From the NCBI GenBank assembly GCA_019448385.1, contig JAGTXO010000040.1, positions 248,001 through 312,000 on the forward strand: a stretch of DNA of 64,000 nt. Direction: 5' to 3'. Position 1 is the stretch's first letter. Every line of letters starts with the position of its first letter. The position numbers were made by a program, and so were the translations under genes. The notes beneath the pieces are model-generated. The model saw nothing but the letters and a program-made list of their open reading frames with translations, ran no database searches and was not told the origin of the DNA. This DNA is from Diacronema lutheri. Lineage: Eukaryota; Haptophyta; Pavlovophyceae; Pavlovales; Pavlovaceae. Below, in pieces: positions 20,057-33,482 of the stretch.

Positions 20057-23000
20057 CTGAAGGTCGGCGCGTACTGCGTGTACACGCCCGAGCAGCTGTC
20101 GCGTGACGGCAGCTCGACGTACAGGACAAAATTGGTCGAGTGCCCCGTCGTCGAGAGCACGCCCGCGCGCGATAGCGTTTTATACACCGGGCAAATGTAT
20201 ATTCCTGCGCGCGTGAGGCACAGAAGCCGTGCCGCGCGCCGCCCGCGTGAGCCGGGCCGAGCAGCGCACGCGCGGCGGCGGGGGCGCGCGGCGCGCGCGC
20301 ACCGGCGTCAGGCTTGGCGCGGTCCGGCTGCGGGTTGAGCCACACCACCGGGAACGGCTCGAAGAGCACCTTCGGCCGCGACTCGGCAAGCGCTCGCAAC
20401 TCGGTGTCCCAGCGCGCCCCTTCGATGAACATGCCGTGCACGTAGCATCCGTCAGCCGGCGCCTCCGTGATGGCGTCCGGCTCGGTCGCGATGACGTCGT
20501 ACGCCCAGCTGAGCGCGTCGATCGAGATCACCTTCTTCCTCGCATAGTTTTGCATCGTCCCCGTGAGGAAGGCCTGGATAGCGTCGCGGCGCGCGGCGCG
20601 GGGCCCTCGGGCGCGGCGCGTGCCGCGTCAGCACCAGCGCGTGCGGCACCAGCGGGCGCGGGCGCGCGTGCGCTCGGCCAGCCAGCGGCGCGGCGGCGTG
20701 GGCGGCGCGAGGGTGCGTACCTGCGGGAAGAAGAAGCCCGAGATCCAGAACGCCGGCGGCGCGCCCTGCGCGATCCACCGCGAGATGAAGGCGACGCGCG
20801 CCTGCAGATCCGCGACCCACGCGGAGAGCGGCTTGAGCGAAGGGTATGCCTTGTCGACCCAGATCTTGGGCACCTGGTTGTTGAAGATGGAGGTGGCCAT
20901 CAGATCAAGCTCCTCCGACATGACCACCAGCCCCTTGAGCGCTTTGAGCAGGTCCTGCGCGCGCCGAGAACACGCGCAGGTGCACGATGCACGCGGCGTG
21001 CGCGTGAGCAGACGCGACCCCAGCGCGCGCGCGCGTCGGCGCGCACCTGCAAGCTGGAGCGAAGCAGCGTGAGGAGGCCGTTGAAGCGCTTGCACTCCTG
21101 CGAGAGCACCGTGTTCATCGACTCGTTGTACGCGAGCGGGTACTGGCGCATCACCTGCATCGCGCCCAAAGCGGGAAAAGAAGGGGGGGGGGGGGGGGGG
21201 TGGGGATTTGAAGGGGTGTTGGGGCGGTGGGGATTTGAAAAGGTGTTTGTGGGGGGAGGGGGTTGGAAGGGGTGTTTGGGGAATGCTGAGAAGTGTTGGG
21301 CCCCAGGGCGCAGGGCGCATCGGCGCGCCTCCGCGCGGCTGACGCGCAAGCGGCGCGCGCCGGCGCGCCAGCGCGCCAGCGCGCCATGCGACGCGCGCGC
21401 GCTCACCTCGTCGATGGCGAACGTGGTGAGCCCACGGTCGAGAATGTCCTTGGCCTCATCGGCGAGGATGTCGTCGCGCGACTTGCCCTTCCCGCCCGAC
21501 ACCTTCGCCTGGAGGGAGAGGAGCGTCTCGCACATGCCGGCAGTCTCGTTCTGCGCGCGCGCGATGTCGGCGTTCTCGTGCAGGCCGAAGACCGACGGGT
21601 GCGGGTTGAGCGGCAGCTTGGCGATCGCGGCGAGGTAATCGGCGTGCGAGCCGGCGGGCGGCGATCGGTACAGCTCGCCGGGCGCGAGGGCGTAGGTGTC
21701 GGAGAGGATGTCGGCGGTCATGTACGGCGCGAGCATCGCCATGACGAGGCGGCGGTCCCAGTCGTCGGTGATCCGGCCGCCATAGTTGATGTGGCCCGTC
21801 AGGTGCTCGAGGACCTGGTACGGGACGTGCTCGTACTTCTCCAAGAAGGCCTCGAGCTGCAGCGTCGAGCACTTGAGGTCGGACGTGGTGAACTCGTAAC
21901 GGATGTTGAAACCGATCGCGCCAAACTTGCGCCGGTCCTGCACGAGCGCGTGGAAGAAGCAGGTGCCGAAGAGCAGCTTTTTAAACTCGCGCGGCTTGGA
22001 CGACTTTGTGAAATACTCGTCGCCGAGCGGCGCGTACGACCCGACGAGGTTCATCTTGACGCCGGTCGGCGGCTCGTTGGTCACCTTGGCCGAGTTCTGC
22101 AGGATGGAGACGGGGAAGAAGCGCGACGGCATCGACGTGAGCCACAGCCGGTAGTCCTTGTGCATCGTCTCAGGGTCGTACTGCTCGACGATCGCCTCGA
22201 GTCGCGGCATCCACGAGATGGCGAGGTGGCAGTTCTGCAGCATCACCCACGCGCCGCGCTCCATCGACGCGTGCATCATCTTCTCGGCGATCGGGCCCTG
22301 CCCCTGCCCGAGCGAGATCGACGCAAACTTGTGCGTCATCTTCATCTCTGCCGTTAAGTCGACGACGTGCTCCATCGGATCAGCGCCCGCCGAGAGCACG
22401 AAGACGATCGGCACGAGCTCCGTCGACTCCTTGAACGAGGCGGCGAGGTTGAAGGCGGGCGGCTCGATGAAGCGCTGGCCGATCTGCTCGGCCACAAAGT
22501 CCTGGAACCCCTGCACCAGCTTGTCGCCGCGCACGCACCGTACGACGAGCAGCTTCTGGAAGGACGAGAGCTTGTCGTCCCACGGCGCGGGCAGGCTCGC
22601 ACGGTGCGCGTCGTTGTCGTCGAAGAACGCCTTCCACGCGGGCACGGCGGCGGCGAACGACTCGGCCAGCCCGACGAACGCGGGCAGCAGCGCGAGCGAG
22701 CGCACCGACGACCACACCTGCGCGGTGACCCACGCGGGCGCCGGGTTGGGCGCGTCTGCCGCGTGGCCGAGCGCTGAGCCCGAGAGGAGGAAGCGCCACT
22801 CGTCGTGGTCGATGAGCTGCTCGCCCATGAGCACCTTGATGCACACGGTGAACGAGAAGAGCAGCTTGTGCGCCTCGAAGAGCGAGCGGCAGATGTTGTC
22901 GTAGAGCGAGAAGGTGAAGAAGTCGTTCAGGCTCGCAATCCTCGCCGGCACCGTGTCGGCCGGCGCCGAGTCGGCGATGCCGCGCGCGAAGAGCGAGACG

Positions 23001-26000
23001 AACCAGGGGAGCGAGTATTGGTACATTGGGTCGACGCGCGCCATGTCGGCCACGCAGAAGAAGAGCAGCGCCGCACGGAACGCGCACGCGCGGTACCCCT
23101 CGCGCGTCGCGTCGATGAGCTTCTCCGTCGTGCGCGCCTCGGCGACCTTCGCGTTGATCTCGTCCGAGGTGACCTTGGACTGCGCGAGGGTGTTGATGAG
23201 CTGCTCGTCGTCGAGGATGTTGCCCGAGGCCTCCGAGAGCAGCCGCAGGATCTGGTCCTCGATCTCCTTGAGCTGCTTCTGCATGGCGGCGTTCGAGAGC
23301 ACGAGCGCGTTCTTGCTCTCCTCGAGGTCGGGCCGCTCCTTCGCGACGACGATGCCGAGGAGTTGGTCCTCGAGGCCCTCCTGCGTGATCGTGAAGTTGA
23401 GCAGCGTCACCTTGACCGACGTCTCGGGCGCGTAGTGCGGGTTGGCCAGCTTGGTCGTCATGTAGAAGGTGAAGTCGGAGTGGTACGGGATCGTGTTGTC
23501 GCCAATCTTGATCACCTCCGAGCCGCTCTGCTTGAACGTCTGCTTGAGCAGGATCGGCTCGAGCGCGGGGTCGAGCTCCTCGCCAATGTTCTCGAGGATC
23601 ACCGGCTTGCCGAAGCGCACCGCGTTCTCGAGCGTGCGCAAAAAGTCCTTGTCGCTCAGCTTGACGACCTCGAGCGCGCGCTCGCGCTCCATGTTCTTCG
23701 CCCACTTGTTCGCCTGGCCCTGAGGATCGACCATGAGCGGCCAGCGGCGCGCGTTGGAGAGGATCAGCGCGTTCTCCATCGAGACCGCGTCTGACGGCAG
23801 CCCGGCGATCGCCCACTGCCGCATCTGCACGCCGTCGAGCATCGTTGCCATCAGCGTGACACCCTCGGAGAAGGGCAGGCGGAGCTCGGCCATGTGCGTT
23901 CGCCACGTCGCGCACAGGTCGGCGCGGTAGCCGGCGGTGAACGGGCCGATGTACGCGACCGACGCCGCCGCGACGAGCACGTCGCCGACGAGCGACGCCT
24001 CCGACGCGGTGAGCGCCTGCACGGTCGCCTGCCAGCGCACCTTCTCGCCGCCGAGCCCACCGAGCAGCCGGCCGGCGCGATCCATCTTGACGGTCGCGTC
24101 GTCGACCTGGCGCTGCAGCGACTCCTTCTTCGCCACCGACTGGTTGAACGAGAACTCGAGCTCGGCGATCTTGTCCTCCACCTCCTTGAGCGCCGCGCGC
24201 AGCTTGGTGAGGTTCTCGGTGAGCACGTCGAGCTCCTCCTGCGCGGCCGTGAGCGCGCGCCGCTTCGGCTCGACGTTCTTGGCGACGTGGTGGTACGTGT
24301 ACATGGCGCGCACCCACTGACACATCGCCTTGCACGACTTTGAGACCGCCTCAATCTTCTTGGGCTCAAAGTTTGGGTCGTTCATGTACGGCTCGATGCG
24401 CGACACGGTCTTCTCGGGGATGTTGTCCTTGTCGAACTGGAACATGGCGTCGAGCAGGCCCTTGGCGTCGGCGAGCATCTTCTTGCCCGGCTCCCAGTAG
24501 TTGGCCGTCTTCCCCTTGCCGTCCGCCGACGCCTCCATCTTTGGCGGGATGTTGCGGATCACGCAGATCGCCTCAACGACGAGCTTGACGCCGCCCGGCG
24601 GGTTGGCGTACTTCGCGACCTCGGAGATGTCGCTGAGCTTGAGGTCGCGCAAGCACTGCACCGCCTCGTCGAGCGCGGGCAACGCCTCCGCCAGGTCCTT
24701 CTCCGCCGAGTCCTTGATCCCCTGGCACTCCTCCGCCTTGGACGACGCGATCGCCTCCTCGCGCACGACGACCGTGCGCGTCTGGTCGGCGGCCGCCTTG
24801 TCCTTCTGGATCTGCTCCATCATCTCCTCGACCTGTGCGGCGGTCTTGATGAGCACGGGCTGCATCTCGGAGAGCTGCGTCTGCAGCGTCGCCACCTCCA
24901 CCTCGGCCGACGCGAGCTTGTCGAGTCCGGTGACGAGCCGGCGCTTCGCGAGCGCCAGCTCCGTCTGCTTGCGCGCGAGGAGCGTGCGGTACGTGCGGAG
25001 CAGCTCGAGGTACGAGGTGGGCGTCACGTAGTTGTACCGGTGGAGCTCGGCGATCATCGTCGTCGACGTCTCCTTGATCGACAAGTGGATCAGCCCCGCC
25101 ATCGAGACGATCGCCGCCTTGTGCACGTCGGAGATCTCGGCGATCGGGCCGAACGTGGCGTGCGCGACCTCGCGCAGCGCGTCGTCGGGCCACGGCATGA
25201 ACCAATCGATCGTGCAGTTGTTGACGAGCGACGGGAAGTTGCGCAGGCGCGTGCGGAAGACTTCGCCCAGCGGGCTCATCGCAATCACTAGGTGCAGGCT
25301 CGCCTGCACGCGCTTGACGAACTGCGCGTACATGGCCACCTTGGTCTGCGGCAGGCCGGCCGCGGCGCAGATCGGCCGCATCGCCGCGGCGACGCGGTTC
25401 TGGTCGTTCTCATCGAAGAGGTTGGGCACCTCGCCCGTGTTGAGGATGTTGTTGATGTCCTCGAGGAAGGACTCGTGCAGGATCTGCGTGTCGGAGAAGA
25501 GGAAGATGGTCCGCGTCGCCTCCTCGCCCGCGGCGAAGAGGAGGCGCTTGACGTCGTTCCGCCACTCGGCGCGGCCGTAGTTCTTCGAGATCTCGATCTG
25601 GAAGACCTGCAGGTCTTGGATGTAGCCGGCGAGGCGCGCAAGCGACTGCCGGCCCGAGCCGCCGACGCCGAGCAGCAGCGCGTTGCCGCCCGGCTGGCGC
25701 AGCACGCGCGAGACGCGCGCGACGTGGCCGATCGCGTCGACGAACATGACGAGCGGCATCTTCTTGATGTTGGCGGCGTTGTAGTCGCCCAGGTACTCGT
25801 CGACGACGCGCACGAGCTGCGCGCGGTCGGTGACGCGCGTGTACATGCGCGGGTCCGCGCCGGGCACCATGAAGTCGACGTAGAGCAGCAGCGAGCCGTC
25901 GGGGACGAGCTGCGTGTACTCCGTGTCGAAGCGCGCGCCGACGACGCGCCGGACGAGCGCGTCGTACCACGCGCGGTCCTCGACGGAGACGAGGCGGTCG

Positions 26001-29000
26001 GCGTAGACGCGCTCGTTCTCGTGAATCCATAGAGCGTACAGGTCGGCACTGCGCAGCACCTCCTTCGGGCTGGCGCTCAGGCAGCCCTGCATGACGGACG
26101 CCATGTCGCGCATGTTGAACGTGTAGTGCGACTTGTCGGGCGTCGGCAGCAGCTCCTTGAGGATCGTCGAGTAGATGTCGATGGTGGCTGAGACGATGGG
26201 CCGGACGGCGGCCTCGAGCTGCGGCTGCAGCGCCGCGCCGACGAACGCGCCGAGGATCGTGCCGAGGATCGTCGAGACCGACTCGTCCTGCAGCTCGGGG
26301 AAGGCGACAAAGTTGAAGTGGCGCAAGAAGCGGTTCGTCACGACCTGCCGGCCGCCGCCGGGCGGGCCCATGCAGCCGGCGAAGACGATATCGATCACCT
26401 TGCGGAACTCGAGCGTCTTGCGGTCGTACCAGCCGGCCTGGTCCATCCACTGGCGCAGCAGCTCGATCGGCGGCTGCGCGCCGTACGCCTGCCGCTTGGG
26501 CATGTTGACGTCATCGACCATGACCGCAAAGCGCTTGCCGCTCGGCGGGCCGAAGATGCCCTTGCGCCGCTTCTCGAGCTTGGCGTCGAGCAGGTCCTGC
26601 GTCTGGTTGGCCGACGTCTGCGCGGAGAAGTTGACGAAGATCGGCATGAACGCCTCCGGCATCCCGCCCATCAGCTTGTCCTTCACGTTGAGCGTCTTGC
26701 CCGTGCCCGTCGGGCCGACGCACAGCACGTGGTGCCCACCGACGAGCAGCCGCTCGAGGAGCCACATGTACCGCACCGAGTCGGTCGTTGGGACAATGAT
26801 GTCGGCGAAGGGCGTCGCGGGCGAGAGCACAAACTCTGGCATCGTCTGCATCCACGGCAGCCAGGCGTTGGTGTCGAGGTCGAGCGCGTAGTCGTAGACA
26901 AGAGCACCCTCGGCGAACGCCGCGCGCTCGCCGAGCCCGTCGCTCGCGACGGTCTGGCGGAGCCAGCTGTCGAAGAGGCGGCGGCCCTCGCCGTCGCACG
27001 CGCCGCCCACGCCCCACACGAGCGCGAGAAAGAAGGCGCGCTCCGCTGCGTCCTCGAGCAGCGCGGCCTTGTCGTCGTCGACCTCGCGCGCGCCGTCGAC
27101 GGGCACCCATTCCGACAGGCAGCGCTCGAGAATGCGCAGCGTCGAGTCGACGAGGTTGTTCGCGACGGGCTGCACGTAGTGGCGCACGTTGCGCCGCACG
27201 AAGTCGAGCGCGCGGTCGAGCAGCGAGTCGCACAACTCGAGCATCCGCGGCATCACCGACTGGACGGCGGCGGGCTGCGCGGCCGCCCACGACTTGGTCT
27301 GCGCCGCCGTGCCGACGCACGAGAGCGGCTCCATGTAGATGATGCCAACGCGCGAGACGGTGGCGGGCGAGGCGACGGCGAGGTCCTCCACCTCGAAGAC
27401 GACGTTCATGCACGGCGTCATCGCGATGATCTCGCCCGAGACGAGGCAGAGCTTCTTGTTGTCGTCGAGCACCGTGTTCATCGACTCGATCCAGAGCGCG
27501 TCGACGGGCCCGTCGAAGACGAGCCACTGCCGGTCCTCCTTGCCCAGCTCGCTGTACTCCTTGACGCAGTTGCGGTACAGCGTGCACAGGATCCCGTCCG
27601 TCCACTCGTGCGTGTTCTCGTCAAACTCGCCGTACAGCTGGCCCATCGTGATTGATTTTGGATTACACTGCGAGATGCGCACGCGGTTGTACCGGTCGAG
27701 GTGGTCGAGCGAGCCGAGCGCGAGGGCGAGCGCGTCCTTGTTGCACGACTTGCCGCCGCCCGTCGGGCCGACGAGCATCAGCCCGTGGCGCAGCACCGTC
27801 ACCTCGTAGAGCTGGATGCACTTGGCGATGAACGCGTCGACGGGCTGGAGGCCGAGCTCGGCGACGGCGCGCTCGATCGCGGAAAGGAGCTCGCCGTAGC
27901 TGGGCGCGGGAAGCTCGGCGCCGGGGAAGAGGTCGGAGATGATCCCGTTGAAGAGCGCGATGTCCTCCGCGAGGAACTTTGGCCGGTTCGAGTCGCCGAG
28001 CGCGCGGAGGAGGAGCAGGTCCTCGTCCATCTCGGGGTGGTCCCGCCGCATCAGCCCCGCGGCCTGGATGACCGTGTTGACCGCGCGCATCCCAAAGTCG
28101 TAGTGGTCCTGCGACGAGAGCTGCTCCGACGAGAGGCGGAAGGTCGCCACCATCTTGCGCGCTAGCCGGCGCGCGTCGCGGTAGCCGAACGAGTAGAGGC
28201 GAATTTCGCCGATCAGCGCGTAGTCGGGTACCATGCACGCGACGGGGCGGAAGAGCGCCTTGAGGTTGTCCGGCAGCTCGGTGCGGCCGGCGTAGCCCGG
28301 GTTCATCGTGATGAAGACCGCGTTCGTCGCGTCGAGCGAGATCTCGCTCCCCTCGAACTCGAAGCGCGTCTGCTTGGCGAGCATGGCGGTGCGGATCGTC
28401 GCGAGCTGCTGCGCGATCACCGACAGCACCTCGATGTCGATCCGGTTGAACTCGTCGAAGCACGCCCACGCGCCGGACATGGCGAGGCCCTTGAAAAACT
28501 TGCCCATCGCAATGTAGTCCAGCCCCTCCTGGCAGTTGAAGACGACGCACTGCTTGGCGAGCGCCTTGGCGAGGTCCTTGGTCGTCTCGGTCTTGCCCGT
28601 CCCCGCCGGGCCGGCGGGCGCGCCGCCGAGCATCATTGAGAGCGCGCCGGTGAGCGTGAGGTAGATGCGGTCGGTGAGAGGCGTCACGACGAGGCGCAGC
28701 GTGTTGCCCAGGTACTCGTTGCCGTACTCGAACTGCGAGTCGACCTGGATGACGAGCGCGACCGAGTCGGGCGTCGCCCAGTCCTTGATCGCGTATCGCA
28801 GCTGCGAGATCCACATGAAGTCGTTGACGGACGCGACTTTATGCTCGACCATCGCGTCGAGCACGTCGCGCGCGTGCACGTCGAGCGTGATCAGCGCGCC
28901 GAGCGACATGCGCTGCAGCGGCGTGAGCTCGCCGCGCACGAGCTCCGTCAGGTCCATCAGCGACGCGTGGTACTTCTTCGCGTACTCGCTGAGCCCGCCG

Positions 29001-32000
29001 AGGCCGCCGTCGCGCAGCGCGGCGGCGGTTTCGTCGGACCAGTAGATCCCCGCGCCGGCGAGGATGATCTGGCCGGGCCAGCTCTTCACCCACTCGGTGC
29101 GCGGGCGCGCAGTGTAGTCGCGCGCGGCCGCGTAGACCTGGTGGCGGATCGTCGCCTTCATCGTCTGCTCGACGCGCGTCATCCAGTCCTCGACGGAGCC
29201 GGTCGGGAGGAGCGGCCCGGGCTTGGCCGCGTACTCGAAAGGGATGTACTCCTTCTCGCCCGAGTACATGCCCACCATCTCGAGGTCGGGCATGAACTCG
29301 ATCGCGTTGATGTTCTCGAAGCACTTTTTGAGGTGCGGCTGCACCGCGCGCGGGTCCTTGGTCTGCGAAAGGATCTCGAGGAGCTCGTCGTTGGAGAGGA
29401 AGTAGAAGCGCGAGAAGCCCTGCCGCTTCGTCTCGAGGTAGTCGGAGAGCCCCTTCTGCACCTGGTCGAGCAGCACGTTGCCCTCGCGGAACGTGGTGAG
29501 CAACTCGCGCCGCTTGCAGAACGTGAGCGCGTGGGGGTGGTCGTGCGCGTCGCCGAGCGCCTTGCGCCACTTGATGTCGACCTTCTCGAAGCGCTTGCCC
29601 TCGGCGGGCAGCTGGCGCATGATGTCCTCCGACGAGAAGATCGGCTCCAAGTACATCCACGAGCGCTGCACCTTGAGCCACTCGTCGAAGATGTCCGACA
29701 TCGCCTTCAGCGTGCCCTCCCACGCGTCGATGCGCTCGGCGTGCGCGCGCTTGTACGGCGAGAAGGCCATCGTCTGCGTCATCACAATGTGGTCGTCCAG
29801 CTGCTGCTGGATCTCGTCGAAGCCGCGCATCACGAAGGTGCCGGTCTCGCGATATGCGACGATCTCGAGATCGACGTCCGCCCACGCGCGCTCCATCGTG
29901 TCGAGCGAGTCCTCGATCTGGAACTCCTTGCCCGCCACATCGCACTCCTTGACGATCACCTCCTCGTGCTCCTCCAGCTGCATCGCGAGCATCTTGGTCA
30001 GCGTGAACGCCTCGTCCACGACGATCGTCTTGCCCGTCGCCTCGGAGATGACCGCCCAGTGCCGCTCACGCATGCCGGGGTTGCGCAGCGCCTCGACGAG
30101 CGGCATGTGCGGCACGAACGCGGCAATCTGGTCGCGGATCGTGCGCGCAACCTCGCCGAGGCCCGCCGTGTCGGCGAAGTGCCGCGCCGACTTTGCGATC
30201 GCCTTTGCGGCCGCCTCGACGTCCTTGCGCATCCGCTCGGGGTCGAGGCGCGTGAACGGGCACGTGAGCCACTCCTGGTGCGACGCGAGCCAAGAGGCGG
30301 CGGTGGACCAGAGCGTCGCGTACGGCTCGAAGCCCTTGTTCACCTTGCCCAGCTGCGCGTAGTCGGTGATCGGCCGCGAGAAGAGCGACTCGCGCGAGTT
30401 GAATTGCGTGCGCTTCGCCTCGCATGCGTGCAGCTGGTCTTGCAGCCGCAACACCTCAGCCGCCGCGTCGCGCACGCGCGAGAGGTCAGTGAAGCGCTGG
30501 CCAAACGAGTTGACGACGCGCTCGAGCGCGTCGAGCTCCTTCCCGAACGCCTCCTGGTCGCTCAGCATGGCCGCCTGCAGCTGCTCGCGCGACTCGACAC
30601 ACTGCTCGCCCGTCTGCACCAGCCGGTCCTCCACCTTGCGGTGCCACGCGACAGAAGCCCACAGCTGGCGGAAGTCGGCGTCGGGCAGCGAGACAGCGAA
30701 CTCGTCGAGCACGGCGTGGTCGCGCTGCACCGTCTCGACGAGCGCGTGCAGCTCGTCGAGCTGCACGGGCACCGCCGTCATGTAGGTCTCTAGTTCGGCG
30801 ATCTCCTCGATGTTGCGCGGCCGGCGCGACACCTGCGAATGGATCGCGTCGAACTTTGCGTGCAGCGCGAGCGTGCCCGCGCGGACGCGCGCGCCGATCG
30901 CCTGGAGCAGGCCCGCCGCCAGCTCGCGGTGCTTCTCCGTGACGAACTGGCACACCGACGACGCGCTCACGACGAAGAGGCCAAGGTCCACCTCAGCGGG
31001 GATCGCGCGCGCCGCGTCGTCAGCCGCCGCCAGCTGCTCGCGCACGGCCGCCTTCAGGTCGGCGACGGAGAACTTGTACGCGCCGTCCTCGAGCCGCTCG
31101 TCGTAGCCGTCGATGAAGGCCGCCGCGTCGAGCGCGACGAACGGCCGGTACCCGTCAAAGGTGGCCAGCAGCGCGTCGAGCGGCGGGCGCGCGCTCGCGA
31201 GCGCCGCGCGCAGCCGCGCTTCGACGGCGGGCGGCACGCCCTCGTGCTTCGAGATGGTGACGAGTGACGGTGCGTGCGCCCAGAAGAGGTTCTCCATGAT
31301 GGCCTTCTCGAGCTGTGGGATGTCCACGCACGCGTCGACCGCCTTCGCGTGCGAGGTCATCACGACGTCGACGAACGCGCTCGGCGGCTGCCGCCACGCG
31401 ATCGCGCCCTCCTTCACGACGAGGTCAAGCAGGAAGAGAGGCGGGCGGCGCAGCGGTGGCGGCGGTGCGTGCGGGCGCGGGCGCGGCGTGGCGGCGGCAT
31501 CCGCACCCGCCTGCGCGCCCGCGGCGGCGAGCGCCGTGTTGGCGGCCGTGTCTGCCGCCTCCGCCTCCGCGGCGGCACGCGGCCGCACGCGCACGTCGTT
31601 CACGGCGCGCACGTCGACGGTGAACGAGGCGTGCGCCTCGATGTACGCCGTGTACTCGACGAGCGACCTCTCCGCGAGGAAGATGATCGCGTCCTGCATC
31701 ATGAGGCGGACGACGTGCAGCAGCTTGCGCAGCTTCGAGACGGCGTACACGCGCTCGTCCTTCTCGGCCAAGTTGAACCAGCCCTTGCCCACGTCCTTTA
31801 AATTGTGGCGCACGCCCGCCTTGAGCGCGGGAAGCCACACGTCCTTGATGTGCGCCGAGACCGTGCCGAGCGCCTGCTGCTGCGCCGTGTCGAACTCCTC
31901 GAGCCGCACGCTCTTGGCGAAGGACGTGTGCAGCAGGTTGAGCGCGGCGACGCGCAGGCACTCGGCGCGCACGCGCTGGAGTGCGCCTATCGCCTCGCGC

Positions 32001-33313
32001 TGCGAGTAGAGGGTTGCAAAGGCGAAGGCGCGAGAGTGCTCGAGCACGGCCTGCCCGTCCCCCAGCCCGTCGATCGCCACGGTGCCCCTCGCCGGCACGC
32101 GCCTCCGCTCGGGCTCTGGCGGGAGCACGACGGTCGCGAGCAGGCCGCCGCCGTCACCCGCGCTGGCCGCGCCGGCCGCGCCGGCCGCGCCGCCGGCCGC
32201 GCCGCCGGCGTGCGCGCCGCCGCCGGCGGCGGCGGCGGCCGCGGCGGCGTGCGCGCGGCGCGCGAGCACATCGAAGGCGACCGAGCACATCGCGCGCGCG
32301 TAGTCGACGCCCACCTCGTCGAGCAGCGACGCGACACCCGGCGGCCGGTCGGCGCGGCCGGCGGCGCGGCCGGCGGCGGTCGGCGGGCGCGCGAGCGCGA
32401 GCATGCGGGAGAGGCGCTCCTTGTCGAGGGCGGTGATGCCTTCGGTAGGCATCGAATCGACGTACAGCTCACGTCGCAGCAGCGCGTCCACCTCGGCGCG
32501 CGCTCGGTGCGCCGCCGCGACGCGCTTGGCGAAGACGAACGGGTCCTCGGCGGCGAAGAGCAGATCAATGCGCGCCAGACGCACCTCCACCCAGTCGTCG
32601 GCCGGCTCGGCGGCGCGCGCGCGGCAGACGAAGAGGGCGGTGGGCTCGTCGTAGCGTAGCACCTCGCACTCCACCCACTGCGCCTCGCGCACCGCGCCGT
32701 CGCGCCGCAAATACTTCGCCGGTACGAAGCGACGCTCGCCCGTCGCCGGGTCGACGCCAAGGCTGACCCACTCGTCCGGCGGGCGCGACTCGAATTCGGT
32801 GTCGTCAAAGATGGCGAGCGGCAGGCCGCCGTCGGCGAGGGCGGCGGAGGGCTCAACACCCTCGTCGATGAGCAGCTGCCGGATGTCCTGCAGCGAGAAG
32901 AGCCGCTTCTGCCGCTCGATCGTGATCTGGCGCGGCGTCCGGCCCGGGCCTGGCACGTACGGCACGAGCACCTTGGGCTCGAGCGCGCGGACGGGCGCAT
33001 CGTGCCGAGGGCCGGCGCGCGCGTGCACGCTCAGCCCGAGCGCCGCCTTCCGCCGCAGCGCGTCTTCGTCCGGCGGCGCCGCCGCAAACGCCGACGCGCG
33101 CGGCGCGTTTGCTCGGCGCGCGCCCGGCCGCGCTGCGCCGAACGCCGCGCGCGCGCGCGGCGCGGGCTTGGCGGCCGACTCGAGGCCGCCGTACACCTTG
33201 GCCACGTACTCCGGGTCGAGCGTCTCGGAGTAGAAGCCACGCTGCCGGCCGGCCGCCTCGGCCGTCTGGCTCACGCCGCTCATCCCTGTCGCCGGTGGCG
33301 ACCCGAGCTCCAT
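20005..33313 (-). CDS. DHC: axonemal inner-arm dynein heavy chain
   Basis: Five exons: 33313-21407, 21154-21047, 20954-20721, 20573-20303 and 20204-20005, giving 4239 residues. The first exon alone is 11.9 kb. Splicing joins [50 protein letters not shown] and [12 protein letters not shown], all standard at dynein C-termini. P-loops are visible in AAA1 ([14 protein letters not shown], about residue 1570), AAA2 (GPTGGGKS, about 1850), AAA3 (GPTGTGKT, about 2200) and AAA4 (GVGGSGRQS, about 2550). The coiled-coil stalk and microtubule-binding region lie at about 2770-3040. The N-terminus ([23 protein letters not shown]) resembles the DNAH1 group of inner-arm chains; the subgroup is an inference. 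It is an ATP-driven minus-end motor for flagellar bending. The start is the ATG at 33313; an upstream in-frame GTG was not used. Confidence 0.93.
21183..21200. repeat. G18 homopolymer (C18 in the dynein intron)
   Basis: The run lies in the first dynein intron (21155-21406). On the coding strand it is C18 ending about 26 nt before the acceptor, so it can serve as the polypyrimidine tract. Confidence 0.8.
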
Positions 33314-33482
33314 GGTGGCCACCCCAACCAGCCCGAGTTATAACGCCTTTTTGGGCGGTGCTTTGAAAAGCGGCGCTGCTAGGGGCTGCGCCTGCCGCGG
33401 AGTGCATCCGTGACCCCGGCGGGCCGGCCTCGCTGCAACGGCGTCGCCTGGCGAATGGCGTCCGACTTCGCCGCGTGCTGCT